In this document: positions 52,508 to 61,425 of the stretch, one piece after another | Position numbering within the stretch: position 1 is the stretch's first letter | Layout of the letters: each line of letters begins with the position of its first letter | NCBI GenBank assembly: GCA_030019215.1 | Contig: JASEEZ010000004.1 | Location: 1-64,000 of the forward strand | Length of the DNA: 64,000 nt | DNA from: Actinomycetota bacterium | GTDB lineage: Bacteria; Actinomycetota; Aquicultoria; Subteraquimicrobiales; UBA9087 | Direction: 5' to 3' | The notes under the pieces: model-generated | Seen by the model: the letters and a program-made list of their open reading frames with translations, nothing else | The model's database searches: none | Told to the model about the DNA's origin: nothing | Made by a program: the position numbers and the translations under genes

Positions 52508-54583
52508 ATGGGCTGGATTGCTCGGATCTTCGATGAGGCGATTTTTTGGGGGCTGGCGATATTCGCCTTCCTTTACCCTCTTTTGGTCAATCCCTTCTTT
52601 GCGCCCGTCTTTGGGCTGATCAAGCTCACCTTCTTGAGGGTTGTGGTTATCTTTCTTCTTTTTGCCTGGTCATCAAGGGCACTCGCCGAGGGCGAGTTAA
52701 GACTCGTTCGTTCCCCCCTCAACTTGCCCATTCTGGTTTTTTTGGGGGCCGCTTTCCTGGCTGCGATTTTTTCCATCCATCCATTGACCGCTTTCTTCGG
52801 GGAATACAGCCGGTGGGAAGGGTTCTTCACTCTTCTTTGTTACCTTATTTTGACCGTGGTTGCGATGAACTTTGTTCGGGATGAAGGTCGGTTGCACTCG
52901 ATCTTGCTGTTCTTGTTTGCCGCTGCCTCTCTGGTTTCGATCATCGGCATCATCGAACACTACTGGGCGAATGTTGTACTCCTGGTGGCCAAGGTCTATT
53001 GTCCGGCTGGATTCGGGAAGCAAACTGCCTTTGAAAAAGCCCGTTCCTTTGCCACCTTCGGAAATCCGCTGTATCTGGCGGCCTATCTCTCTCTCATATT
53101 TCCCTTGGCGGCAACCATTTTCCTGAGGGGGAACTGTCCTCCAAAGCTCCGGCGGATTCTGCTCCCCACCCTGGTTCTGACCTTTCCTTGCCTGCTCTTT
53201 ACCTATGGTCGGGCTGCCTGGATTGGTGTCTTCGTCTCTTTCTTGTTTATTTTCGCTCTCAGTTTTCGAGCAGTTTTGAGGGGCAAGAAAAGGGCCCTTG
53301 TTTTCTGTGTCGTCGCACTCCTTTGTCTCGCCGTCCTTTCGATCCCCGGAAGATATGGTGGTTACACCCTCGTCAGGCGAGTGGTCTCCATAGTTCAATA
53401 CGAAAGTGCCCTCGCCCGTTTTCAGATGTGGCGTCAAACGTTGCCCTTGGTTATGGACCGGCCAATTCTGGGTTCGGGACCGGACACCTACAAGCTGGTC
53501 TTTCCGCGGTATAAGCCGGTTGGTTGGGTGACCGTCTTTCATCAACCTCTTCTGGACAAGGCTCATAACGAGTTGCTTCAGATGGCGGCGACCACGGGAT
53601 TTTTGGGCCTCCTATCGTATCTGTGGCTGCTTATCGTTTTTCTCTGGGTTGGAATTCGGGGAATGAAGGGAGCCGAGGAACGTAAATTTATACGTTCCGA
53701 GGATGGTTATTCAAAAACCTTGCTTGTGGGGATCCTTGCGGGGGCTCTGGCCTACCTTGTTCAGATACAATTCAACTTCAGCCAGCTTTCATCCGCTCCC
53801 ATCTTTTGGCTGATGGTGGGTCTGGCTGTTGCCATTGGAGGATTTGAGAGACCGACCGGCAAAATCTCTTTAAATCTCGGGGGTCTCTCCGAGAGGACAA
53901 GATTAATCATCTTGGGGTTTTTGGCGGTTCTTTGCATATTTTTGATCGCCGGTTGTTTTAGACTTCTTCTCGCTGATATCCACTTCAATGAGGCCTTAGT
54001 CTACCAGCGTGAAGGGAATCTGGATCTGGCGATAGAGAAAAATCGAAGCGCCGCTGATCTCAATCCTTGGGAGGAGTTGTACTGGCTATCGCTGGGAAAA
54101 GCTTATGCCAGGAAGAGTTTTTCCTACGAGGATGCTCTCTACGGGAAGTTATTTTTTGAATCGGCCGAGACGACGCTCAAGAAAGCTCAGGTGCTCAACC
54201 CCTTAGAGGAAAGCGTTCATTTCGCCATAGGTGATGTTTATTTTGAAGGAGGAAAGAGGTTTGGTGACACCTTTTTCTTCGAGGAAGCGGCGGGTGCTTT
54301 TAGAGAGGGGCTTAAACTCAATCCGACCTCAGCTGAGGGGCACTTTCGTCTGGGCCTCGTCTATGCCCATCTTGCTCAGTATGAACAGGCCGTCTCGGAA
54401 TGGAATGAGGTAATAGCCCTGGGTTTAGCTGATGCCAATACCCATTTCAATTTGGGATGGGTCTATGAAAGACAAAATGAAAGCCAACGAGCTAGGGAGG
54501 CCTACGAGAAAGCTCTCGAGTTGGACCCCGCACTTCTGAATGCCAAGAAAGCCTTAAAGCGTTTGAGCGAAAAAGACGATTAG
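52508..54583 (+). CDS. Wzy_C membrane protein with C-terminal TPRs, paralogue 2
   Basis: 691 residues, same architecture as paralogue 1. About 13 membrane segments carry FTYGRAAWIGVFVSFLF and, in the external loop, PILGSGPDTYKLVFPRYKP and LDKAHNELLQMAATTG, with the Arg and His conserved in the family. After a last helix near residue 480, five or so TPR units follow (AREAYEKALELDPALLNAKK). The start is 4 bp after the propeller gene. Placed between a propeller and a TPR/cytochrome pair, it may transfer a glycan to exported proteins rather than lipid A. Confidence 0.88.
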   Translation: MGWIARIFDEAIFWGLAIFAFLYPLLVNPFFAPVFGLIKLTFLRVVVIFLLFAWSSRALAEGELRLVRSPLNLPILVFLGAAFLAAIFSIHPLTAFFGEYSRWEGFFTLLCYLILTVVAMNFVRDEGRLHSILLFLFAAASLVSIIGIIEHYWANVVLLVAKVYCPAGFGKQTAFEKARSFATFGNPLYLAAYLSLIFPLAATIFLRGNCPPKLRRILLPTLVLTFPCLLFTYGRAAWIGVFVSFLFIFALSFRAVLRGKKRALVFCVVALLCLAVLSIPGRYGGYTLVRRVVSIVQYESALARFQMWRQTLPLVMDRPILGSGPDTYKLVFPRYKPVGWVTVFHQPLLDKAHNELLQMAATTGFLGLLSYLWLLIVFLWVGIRGMKGAEERKFIRSEDGYSKTLLVGILAGALAYLVQIQFNFSQLSSAPIFWLMVGLAVAIGGFERPTGKISLNLGGLSERTRLIILGFLAVLCIFLIAGCFRLLLADIHFNEALVYQREGNLDLAIEKNRSAADLNPWEELYWLSLGKAYARKSFSYEDALYGKLFFESAETTLKKAQVLNPLEESVHFAIGDVYFEGGKRFGDTFFFEEAAGAFREGLKLNPTSAEGHFRLGLVYAHLAQYEQAVSEWNEVIALGLADANTHFNLGWVYERQNESQRAREAYEKALELDPALLNAKKALKRLSEKDD

Positions 54584-54601
54584 AATAGAGGGGAATTTAA
54601 G

Positions 54602-55240
54602 ATGAGTGCAGAGGGGCGAAAAGGAACCGATAGGGTTAGTCCCTGGCTTGTGGGAGTAGTCTTCATTCTTTTGGTGGCCATCTTTGTGGTGGGGTTTCTC
54701 CTCATCAGAAGGGCCTTTTTTGAGCCAAAGGTTCCCCAAAGTCTTCTTGAACGCGATCTCATTTACTACCAGGGGCAAGTGAGAGCGAATCCCGAGGATT
54801 CGAATGCTCACGCCAATCTGGGCTACCTCTATTTTCAGAAGGGCAACAGCGGAAAGGCACGCGAGGAGCTTAAAGTGGCTATCAAGCTGAATCCCCGATC
54901 GGATATGGCTCATTACTACCTGGCTTTGGTCTTGGAAAAGGATGGCGAGTTGGAAGAAGCCATTAAAGAGTTGGAGACCACTGTCAAGCTCAGGCCCAGG
55001 CACGAGTACGCCTATTTTTTGATGGGAGAGATCTACATGAAGCAAGAAAGGTACGAACGCGCAATTGAGATGTTCGAAAAGTGCCTGGAGGTCAATCCCA
55101 CCCTGGCCGATGCCCATTACAACCTGGGCTTGATTTACGAGAAACAAGGAAAGAAAGATTTGGCAAGAAAAAAATACCAGGAGGCGCTCAAATATATTCC
55201 CGACTACCTTGAGGCCAAAGAGGCCCTGAGGCGTCTGTAA
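54602..55240 (+). CDS. Membrane-anchored TPR protein
   Basis: 212 residues. One N-terminal membrane helix (VGVVFILLVAIFVVGFLLI, about residues 16-34) is followed by four TPR units (ANLGYLYFQKGNSGKAREEL, AHYYLALVLEKDGELEEA, AYFLMGEIYMKQERYERA, AHYNLGLIYEKQGKKDLARK). Such proteins are scaffolds or assembly factors. It is 12 bp before the 15-haem cytochrome gene, so it may help assemble or dock that protein. GAGGGG precedes the ATG. Confidence 0.85.
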   Translation: MSAEGRKGTDRVSPWLVGVVFILLVAIFVVGFLLIRRAFFEPKVPQSLLERDLIYYQGQVRANPEDSNAHANLGYLYFQKGNSGKAREELKVAIKLNPRSDMAHYYLALVLEKDGELEEAIKELETTVKLRPRHEYAYFLMGEIYMKQERYERAIEMFEKCLEVNPTLADAHYNLGLIYEKQGKKDLARKKYQEALKYIPDYLEAKEALRRL

Positions 55241-55252
55241 AGGGAGCTTTTT

Positions 55253-56476
55253 ATGGGTGAGGAGAAAGAGAAGGGGCGCTCAATCTGGAGGGATTTAACC
55301 CGCCGTCAATGGCTCATCCTGGGAACAATAGCTTTTCTACTCGTGGTTTTAATCGTCCTTCTGTGGTTTCTCTTGAGGGAGAGGCCTAGGATAGTTAAAC
55401 CCTTCCGTGCCTATCAATGTCTGGCCTGTCATCGATTGGAAAAGGGGAAGTATGTCCATTCCCCCTACGGCAATGTCTACTGTACGAGCTGCCACACTCC
55501 CCACAAATTGGGGGAAAAATCGAAGCTCGTGGTTCCCCTTAAGGAACTCTGTCTCTCCTGTCATCCGGGCATCGGGAAGCAGCTCAATTTGAGCTTCGTC
55601 CACGATCCGGTGGGCAAGGGAAACTGCCTGGACTGCCACGAACCCCACGTCGCCGATTATCAGTATCTTTTGAAGAAATCATCGAAGGATCTGTGTGTGG
55701 CTTGCCACAGGTTTGTAAAAGAGTTCACCATGGCCGACACTCACCTTCCCTTTCTCAACAGGCAGTGTCTCAGCTGTCATGTGGCTCATGGTTCGGAGGA
55801 AGATCATGGCCTAATAAAGGGCCAGAAGATTCTCTGCATCATTTGTCATCGGGAGGTAGGTCGGGTAATTCAACGTCCCTACCCGCATGACCCGGTTGAT
55901 GGGGGAAGATGTACCGACTGCCATGGCCCGCACGCCACGGACTTCGCTCGCCAGCTCTACGCACCGAAGACCGAGTTTTGCTTTCTGTGCCATCGAGAGA
56001 TCTCCCCTTACTTTGACAAGATATCTCATCATCCCTTAAATGAGGATTTCTACTGTGCCGACTGTCACGATCCTCACGCCGGGCTTTATCGGTATCTGTT
56101 GCCCGAGGAGGGAAACGTTTTTTGCTATCTTTGCCACGAGGCTATAGGGCGAACCTATCCGGACTGCGCCCACAACTTCGTGAGCTGGACGAAGGGTAAG
56201 GGGCTCTGCCTTAACTGCCACGAAGTGCACGGTTCTGACTACCCGCCCTTACTCGTCAATGAGTCCGTGGCTCTTTGCAAGAGTTGCCATCTCACCGTTC
56301 CTCATGACCGGGTGGATCATCCTTATGGGCCTCTGTTCATAGATGAACTGAAGGGCACCACCCTTACTTGCACCAGTACCTGTCATGATCCGCATGGAAC
56401 CGGTCTTCTGGCCATGCTCACCAGTTTGCCCGATGGGCTTTGCTTAAGGTGTCATCCCGCAAGTGAGTTGCCGTAA
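55253..56476 (+). CDS. Membrane-anchored 15-haem c-type cytochrome
   Basis: 407 residues. An uncleaved N-terminal helix (QWLILGTIAFLLVVLIVLLW, about residues 18-40) anchors it outside the membrane. Fourteen CXXCH motifs and one CX3CH (CTSTCHD) give 15 haems. The motifs come in pairs of the doubled-CXXCH type, such as CLSCHPGIGKQLN ... CLDCHEPH and CFLCHREISPYFD ... CADCHDPHAG, repeating about six times. It probably receives electrons from membrane donors and passes them outward. It ends the propeller-Wzy_C-TPR operon. Confidence 0.9.
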   Translation: MGEEKEKGRSIWRDLTRRQWLILGTIAFLLVVLIVLLWFLLRERPRIVKPFRAYQCLACHRLEKGKYVHSPYGNVYCTSCHTPHKLGEKSKLVVPLKELCLSCHPGIGKQLNLSFVHDPVGKGNCLDCHEPHVADYQYLLKKSSKDLCVACHRFVKEFTMADTHLPFLNRQCLSCHVAHGSEEDHGLIKGQKILCIICHREVGRVIQRPYPHDPVDGGRCTDCHGPHATDFARQLYAPKTEFCFLCHREISPYFDKISHHPLNEDFYCADCHDPHAGLYRYLLPEEGNVFCYLCHEAIGRTYPDCAHNFVSWTKGKGLCLNCHEVHGSDYPPLLVNESVALCKSCHLTVPHDRVDHPYGPLFIDELKGTTLTCTSTCHDPHGTGLLAMLTSLPDGLCLRCHPASELP

Positions 56477-56477
56477 G

Positions 56478-56545
56478 GTGGCAGATGGCAGATAGCAGAT
56501 GGCTGATGGCAGATGGCTTATGGCAGATGGCAGATGGCAGATGGC
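56478..56545. repeat. GGCAGAT heptad array
   Basis: Nine or ten consecutive 7-bp words of the type GGCAGAT, with variants AGCAGAT, GGCTGAT and GGCTTAT, start at the stop of the 15-haem gene. Confidence 0.85.
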
Positions 56546-56559
56546 GTGCGAGGAGGAGA

Positions 56560-56920
56560 TTGAGCGGCATTTAGATTTGAGAGTTTAGAGATTTGGCATT
56601 TAGCGATCAAATATGCAGGCAAAGTTTACGAAATTACGGAATTATTCCCGCAAACAGAAATCTTTGGGCTCACTCAGCAGATTAGACGAGCTGCGGTTTC
56701 GGTATCTCTTAATATTGCTGAGGGAGCTGGCCGAGATAGCGATAAAGACTTTAAACGTTTCTTAGGCATAGCCAATAGCTCCATATTTGAAGTTGTTTCA
56801 GGATTTGCGGTAGCTTTAGATAGAGGATATGTTACCGAAAGTAGCAATCAGGAAATTTATAGTGCCTCAGAAGTTCTCGCCAAGAAAATTAACTCTTTTA
56901 AAAGCACTTTAAGCAATTAA
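56560..56920 (+). pseudogene. Four-helix bundle (23S rRNA intervening-sequence type) protein, 5' frameshift
   Basis: An open frame from 56564 to TAA at 56918-56920 encodes a protein with SLEIWHLAIKYAGKVYEITE, FGLTQQIRRAAVSVSLNIAE and GAGRDSDKDFKRFLG, clear marks of the four-helix bundle family. It has no ATG, GTG or TTG in frame. GAGGAGGAGA followed by TTG at 56560 lies in another frame, and removing one T near 56571 would join them. The gene either lost its start or carries a one-base assembly error. It overlaps no other gene and directly follows a heptad array. Confidence 0.75.
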
Positions 56921-57123
56921 ATAGAAAGTTTTATTGTTGGCTATCGAGTGACCCCGCCATCGGTGGGGGAACGAGCTATATGCTATCGAGCGAACGGCAG
57001 TGAGCGGGCCATTGGCTACCGAGGCTGTGAAGCTGAGCCGTTTTTTCTTGCAGCCGAACTCAAGCCCGTGCTATATATTAAGGAGGCTGTTTTGCCGATA
57101 ATGTTTGTGTGGAGGTATAGGAG
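56921..57123. other. Leader region of the NHL propeller gene
   Basis: No gene is visible. Two similar units occur, GGCTATCGAGTGACCCCGCC and TGCTATCGAGCGAACGGCAG, then GGCTACCGAGGCTGTGAAGC and TGAGCCGTTTTTTC. A weak GGCT/AGCC stem before the T-run might terminate transcription, but the evidence is thin. Confidence 0.3.
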
Positions 57124-58104
57124 TTGAAGCCGCGTACTTTCCTCATCATAGTGCTCATAGTTCTGTTGCTTCTCCTGGGGGTCTTGGTCTATCTCTACTG
57201 GGCTCTTTATCGCCCCTCGGTGCCCGTCATCAGTCCGCTCAGAGTCAAGGGGATGACCCATCTTACCACCATTTATGGTTATGGGGATAAGCCGGGGGAG
57301 TTGATGGGGAGGCCTCACGGGGTCGCCGTGGACAAGGACGGGAATATTTACATCGCCGATATGGAAAATGCCCGCATTTTGGTCTTCGATAAGACGGCCA
57401 AGTTCCTGTTTAAGTTTGGCGAGCGGGGCACCGGCGAAGGTCAGTTCTTGAATCCCATGGGAGTGGCGGTGGCTCCAAATGGGCGAATTTACGTCACCGA
57501 GAATAACCTGAGCAAGGTGCTCATCTTCAACTCCAAGGGCAAGTTCATCAAGGAGTTCGGGGTGATGATGCCCCTTATGCCCACGGTCGCCCTCAACAAG
57601 CTCTATTTGACCACTTATGGTCATGTGATAATCTACGATCTGGACGGCAATGAGCTGGCCAAGTGGGGGAAGAAAGGGAAACTTGCCGAGCAGTTCGACT
57701 GCCCCACCGGAATCGCCGTCGATAAGGCGGGTAACGTTTACGTCTCGGACACCCTCAACCTGAGGCTTCAGGCTTTGAACAAGGATGGCGAGGTACTCTG
57801 GGTGGTGGGTGAACCCGCCAAGGATATAAAGGCTCTCGGACGCCGTTTTGGTCTGCCGGCTGGTCTCACCATAGATGAAAACAACCTTCTCTACCTCGCA
57901 GATGCCTTTCATTTCAGCATAAGGGTTCTGAACACCAAGGGGAAGGAGCTGGCCGAGCTGGGCGGCGAGCTCGGAGAAAAAGAGGGGCAGTTCAACCACG
58001 CGGCTGGGATCGCCTCTGCCGGGGGTGGCGTCTTTGTGGTCGCCGATAAGTATAACGACAGGGTTCAGTTGTTGAAGATTTCCGTTCCAACCTCGCCCGA
58101 GTGA
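57124..58104 (+). CDS. Membrane-anchored NHL-repeat beta-propeller protein
   Basis: 326 residues. An N-terminal helix (TFLIIVLIVLLLLLGVLVYL, about residues 5-24) anchors a six-bladed NHL propeller outside the cell. Repeats include GRPHGVAVDKDGNIYIADME, FLNPMGVAVAPNGRIYVTEN and FDCPTGIAVDKAGNVYVSD. Propellers of this type accompany multihaem cytochromes in metal-reducing bacteria, where they may help secretion or docking. It starts with TTG near GGAG and lies 180 bp before the 6-haem cytochrome. Confidence 0.85.
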   Translation: MKPRTFLIIVLIVLLLLLGVLVYLYWALYRPSVPVISPLRVKGMTHLTTIYGYGDKPGELMGRPHGVAVDKDGNIYIADMENARILVFDKTAKFLFKFGERGTGEGQFLNPMGVAVAPNGRIYVTENNLSKVLIFNSKGKFIKEFGVMMPLMPTVALNKLYLTTYGHVIIYDLDGNELAKWGKKGKLAEQFDCPTGIAVDKAGNVYVSDTLNLRLQALNKDGEVLWVVGEPAKDIKALGRRFGLPAGLTIDENNLLYLADAFHFSIRVLNTKGKELAELGGELGEKEGQFNHAAGIASAGGGVFVVADKYNDRVQLLKISVPTSPE

Positions 58105-58171
58105 GAAAATTTGTTAATTTTTGTCCCCATCGTGCCGATAATCGAAATGGAAGGGTGATTAAAAAAAATTC

Positions 58172-58201
58172 TTTACAGGATGTCAAAGGGCGTGCTAAAA
58201 T
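58172..58201 (+). promoter_or_regulatory. Promoter candidate of the 6-haem cytochrome gene
   Basis: TTTACA (58172-58177), an 18-bp spacer and TAAAAT (58196-58201) resemble a housekeeping promoter. The leader to the GTG at 58284 is about 75 nt, with a short G/C hairpin (CCGCC-GAG-GGCGG) and AGAGGAGGTG 6 bp before the start. Confidence 0.55.
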
Positions 58202-58283
58202 AGGGTTGCCTCCGCCGAGGGCGGGGTATAGAGGGGCGCAATGTAGAAAAGATAAATTTTGTTAGTAGAGAGGAGGTGCGAAG

Positions 58284-59105
58284 GTGAGAAAAGCACTTGT
58301 TCTAGCACTGATACCAATATTTTTGCTGGCAATGTCCGGGGCGGCCTTTGCTGCTGGTTACCTTGATGACAGCATTATCCAGGCGATGACGTCTCCTGAT
58401 GATCCTCACGGTGGCTATGCGAACACCACCAACAGGTGCAAGGCCTGTCACGCCGTTCACTTGGCGACCGGAAGCTATCGTCTGTTGAGGGCGAGCACGG
58501 CGGCTACAGAGTGCGATTACTGTCATAAATCCGGCACTGGAATCATCACCACCGTTTCCCGGGTGGATGGTACCACCACTGAAGGCCACACCATGGGCGC
58601 TTATGTGAACACGACCGCTCCCGATGAAGTGGATGCCAGTGCCTTCAAAGCGGGCAGTGGCGGCTTGAAGTGTGCTGACTGTCATTCTGTTCACGACAAC
58701 AACACTGTCATTCTTTCCGGCAAATCCAGTAGCAAACTCTTGAAGAACAATCCCGATGGTTACGGCTCGGCCTTTACCACCACCAGCGATGAGAGCCAGT
58801 GGTGTGCCGACTGCCACGATGCCAACTACGGACTTCACACTCAGTCGAAAACGGTTGGCGGAGCCACGGTTTACGGCCACGACTGCGATACGGCTGGCAT
58901 GAGCACCACCGCTGATGGTTTTGCCGTGGTTAGTGCGGCTGACGCTTCCAACAAGGGGCCGACCTGTAAGCAGTGTCACCAGTCAAGTGGCTATCCCCAC
59001 AGCCAAGGTGGAGCCACTTCCAGAGATATGCTCAAAGATGCATTTAATGGTACCGCCTTGGACGACGTCTGCAATGACTGTCACAACACCGTGTCGTTGC
59101 CGTAA
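58284..59105 (+). CDS. Secreted hexahaem c-type cytochrome, candidate extracellular filament subunit
   Basis: 273 residues. The signal peptide is clear (KALVLALIPIFLLAMSGAAFA). The mature protein of about 250 residues has six CXXCH motifs (CKACH, CDYCH, CADCH, CADCH, CKQCH, CNDCH) and at least seven other His, enough for bis-His ligation of all six. Long Thr/Ser/Gly-rich loops separate the haems, unlike the compact cytochromes upstream. It has no anchor. Its own promoter candidate, strong ribosome site and terminator suggest high, separate expression. Six haems and export recall OmcS-like nanowire subunits, but that is an analogy, not a match I can prove. Confidence 0.88.
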   Translation: MRKALVLALIPIFLLAMSGAAFAAGYLDDSIIQAMTSPDDPHGGYANTTNRCKACHAVHLATGSYRLLRASTAATECDYCHKSGTGIITTVSRVDGTTTEGHTMGAYVNTTAPDEVDASAFKAGSGGLKCADCHSVHDNNTVILSGKSSSKLLKNNPDGYGSAFTTTSDESQWCADCHDANYGLHTQSKTVGGATVYGHDCDTAGMSTTADGFAVVSAADASNKGPTCKQCHQSSGYPHSQGGATSRDMLKDAFNGTALDDVCNDCHNTVSLP

Positions 59106-59157
59106 TACTTCGACAGGCTCAGTATCGCAGATGTGAGGTTGTCAGCAAATTGAAGAT

Positions 59158-59195
59158 AAAAAAGAGGGACCCCGCCGATGGCGGGGCTCTTTTTT
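59158..59195 (+). terminator. Intrinsic terminator after the 6-haem cytochrome
   Basis: CCCCGCC-GAT-GGCGGGG (59170-59186) forms a G/C-rich stem, flanked by AAAAAAGAG on the left and CTCTTTTTT on the right, giving a T-run. It is a textbook rho-independent terminator and also works in the reverse direction. Confidence 0.9.
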
Positions 59196-59370
59196 ATCTG
59201 TGGAATCTTCCCTCCGCTTGAACCCGAAAATTGCATTAGAAACTTGTGACATGTGCTAAGATCAAGCTAACTTATTATATTGGCTAATTTTGCTAATGCA
59301 AAATTTGGGTTGAATTAAAATCAAGCATGATGTCGGATGACGGATGTCGGAGGAAAGGAGGCGGGACCTG

Positions 59371-61413
59371 TTGAAGGCCAGGAAACTTGGAATCGATGAG
59401 TTTGTTCGGTTTGGGTTGATGCTCATTGCTCTTCTTCTGCCCCTCATCTTCAGCCCCTCTTCTTTATGGAGATATGACTTTCCCAAACTCATCTTCTTAC
59501 AGATAACGGTGGTTTGCCTGTTGGTCCTCTGGATTGTCAAGGTGGTAAGCGAGGGGAAGGTAAAGCTTGTCAGGACTCCACTGAATTTACCCGTTTTAGC
59601 CTTTCTCCTGGCCGTGGCTATTTCCACCTTCACCTCGATTAGTTTTCATACCAGCTTGCTGGGGGAAGGAATCAAATATCACGGTCTTCTGACCCTTTTG
59701 ATCTACGTCCTCCTTTTCTATCTCCCCATCCATTTTTTTGAGAGGAAAAGGGACGTCAAGCTATTCTTGTGGGCGGTGGTGGTCTCCTCCGTCATCGTCT
59801 CCATCGTGGGTTTACTTCAACATCTTGGTTTCATTTTTGGGCGGTGGCATCTCTTTTTCTTCCTCGATCCAAAAAGAATCATGGGGACGATGGGCAACCC
59901 CGTATCGCTGGGGGCCTACCTCGTCCTGGTGTTGCCCTTGAGTTTGGTCCTTTTCTTGGGACAGAGAGAACTCTTCCCCCGGGCTCAGTTTTCCAGGTTC
60001 CTCGCATGGGTGGCCCTTCCCTTGCTCGTTGCCTGCCTGGTCTTTACCTACTCTCGGGCTGCCTGGCTGGCCTCTTTGGCCTCTTTTGCTTTCCTTTTTC
60101 TCTTTTTGTCCAAGCGTTTTCTCTTTCCCTTGAAGAGAACCCTTTTGATGATAGTTGGTGTCCTTGCTGTGCTCTTGATCTTCCAGGGCTTGCCCAAGTT
60201 CACCGAGTTTAAGGGACCTTCTTATTCTCCTGCCGAGAGAGCTCTTTCCGCCGTCAATCTGGGGGAGGGCAGCATCGCCAGCAGACTTCTGATGTGGCGC
60301 ATCTCATTGAGGGTGGCCTCGGGTTATCCCCTCTTTGGAAGCGGCCCGGATACCTTTGCTCTGGCTACCCCGCCTTACAGGCCGGTGGAGTACGGGCGGG
60401 TGATAGAGGAGACCGCCAGGTTCTCCTCCCCCCACAACGATTTTCTGGAAATAGCGGCGACCATGGGGTCTCTTGGACTTTCGACCCATCTCTGGATGGT
60501 GATCACCTTTTTTGGCGTGGCTTTTTCCATGGTGAGAAAGGTCGGGGATGAGTTAAGGTTGCTGGTCGCCGGCATATTGGCGGCCGTCGTGGGTTACCTG
60601 ATACAGGTTCAGTTCAGTTTTCACTATATCTGTGCGGCTCCTCTTTTCTGGATGCTCATGGGCACGGCACTGGCTCTGGGGAAGATCGGGGGATTCCCTT
60701 CCTTTCGTATCGCCGAATTTGATTTTTTGCCCAGGCTTTCCGGCAATGCTCGGTTCGCGATCTGTGTCTTGGTCGCCTTCGTGGGGGTGGGCTTAATTTC
60801 CTTGAGCGTTGGCTTGTTTATCGCCGATAGGCAAGCCGCCAGAGCCCTCGCCTATTACAAAGCGGGCTTTTATGAGGGTGCCTTTTCTGCCATCAAGTGT
60901 GCCGAGAAGTTAAATCCCTACGAGGAGCGTTATTTCTTCATGGAGACGCGGATCTGCCGGGCGAAGGCCGAGCGAGATGGCAGCTTGTTTTGGTGGGAAA
61001 AGGCGATTGGGGCCGCTCGGCGGGCCCTCGCGTTGAACCATCGCGACAGGGATGCTTTTGCCACCTTGGCTGACACTTATCTGGCGTCGGCCGAAGCGGG
61101 TAATAAGGAGTTCCTCGACGAGGCAATTTTGGCCTATAAGGAGATGATCGAGTTTGAACCGAACCACTCCCAGTCCCATTATAATTTGGGGGTGGCCTAT
61201 TATTTAAAGGGGGAGCTTGATGAGGCGGTTGCCGAGTGGGAGGAGGCCGCGAGGCTTAAACCGGCCGAGGTCGATGCCTACCGCATGATGGCCAAAGTTT
61301 GCGAGAAGAAGGGAGACACCGCCATCGCCATCCGGGCGTATAAGAAGGTGCTTCAATTGGATCCTGACAACTCGGAGGCCCTTGAGGGCCTGAAGCGATT
61401 GGGTGAAAGTTGA
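59371..61413 (+). CDS. Wzy_C membrane protein with C-terminal TPRs, paralogue 3
   Basis: About 680 residues. Membrane segments up to about residue 480 include FTYSRAAWLASLASFAF; the external loop has PLFGSGPDTFALATPPYRP and FSSPHNDFLEIAATMG. TPR units follow (SHYNLGVAYYLKGELDEAV, then AIRAYKKVLQLDPDNSEALE). TTG at 59371 has AAAGGAGG 10 bp upstream; an ATG at 59344 lies within a repeat-like stretch and is a second option. It follows the 6-haem cytochrome and precedes paralogue 4 by 12 bp. Confidence 0.88.
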   Translation: MKARKLGIDEFVRFGLMLIALLLPLIFSPSSLWRYDFPKLIFLQITVVCLLVLWIVKVVSEGKVKLVRTPLNLPVLAFLLAVAISTFTSISFHTSLLGEGIKYHGLLTLLIYVLLFYLPIHFFERKRDVKLFLWAVVVSSVIVSIVGLLQHLGFIFGRWHLFFFLDPKRIMGTMGNPVSLGAYLVLVLPLSLVLFLGQRELFPRAQFSRFLAWVALPLLVACLVFTYSRAAWLASLASFAFLFLFLSKRFLFPLKRTLLMIVGVLAVLLIFQGLPKFTEFKGPSYSPAERALSAVNLGEGSIASRLLMWRISLRVASGYPLFGSGPDTFALATPPYRPVEYGRVIEETARFSSPHNDFLEIAATMGSLGLSTHLWMVITFFGVAFSMVRKVGDELRLLVAGILAAVVGYLIQVQFSFHYICAAPLFWMLMGTALALGKIGGFPSFRIAEFDFLPRLSGNARFAICVLVAFVGVGLISLSVGLFIADRQAARALAYYKAGFYEGAFSAIKCAEKLNPYEERYFFMETRICRAKAERDGSLFWWEKAIGAARRALALNHRDRDAFATLADTYLASAEAGNKEFLDEAILAYKEMIEFEPNHSQSHYNLGVAYYLKGELDEAVAEWEEAARLKPAEVDAYRMMAKVCEKKGDTAIAIRAYKKVLQLDPDNSEALEGLKRLGES

Positions 61414-61425
61414 GGATGAGAAATC

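Noticed and set aside
52697..53566. A 289-codon minus-strand frame inside Wzy_C paralogue 2
   Set aside because: Low-complexity, highly charged translation with no domain; the membrane protein on the plus strand explains the DNA.
57016..57999. A 327-codon minus-strand frame opposite the NHL propeller gene
   Set aside because: Shadow of a G/C-rich repeat protein; no motifs, and the plus-strand repeats are convincing.
59108..59123. TTCGACAGGCTCAG as a regulatory site after the 6-haem gene
   Set aside because: A near copy (TTCGACAAGCTCAGG) lies inside the ahbAB heptad array, so it belongs to the dispersed repeat background.
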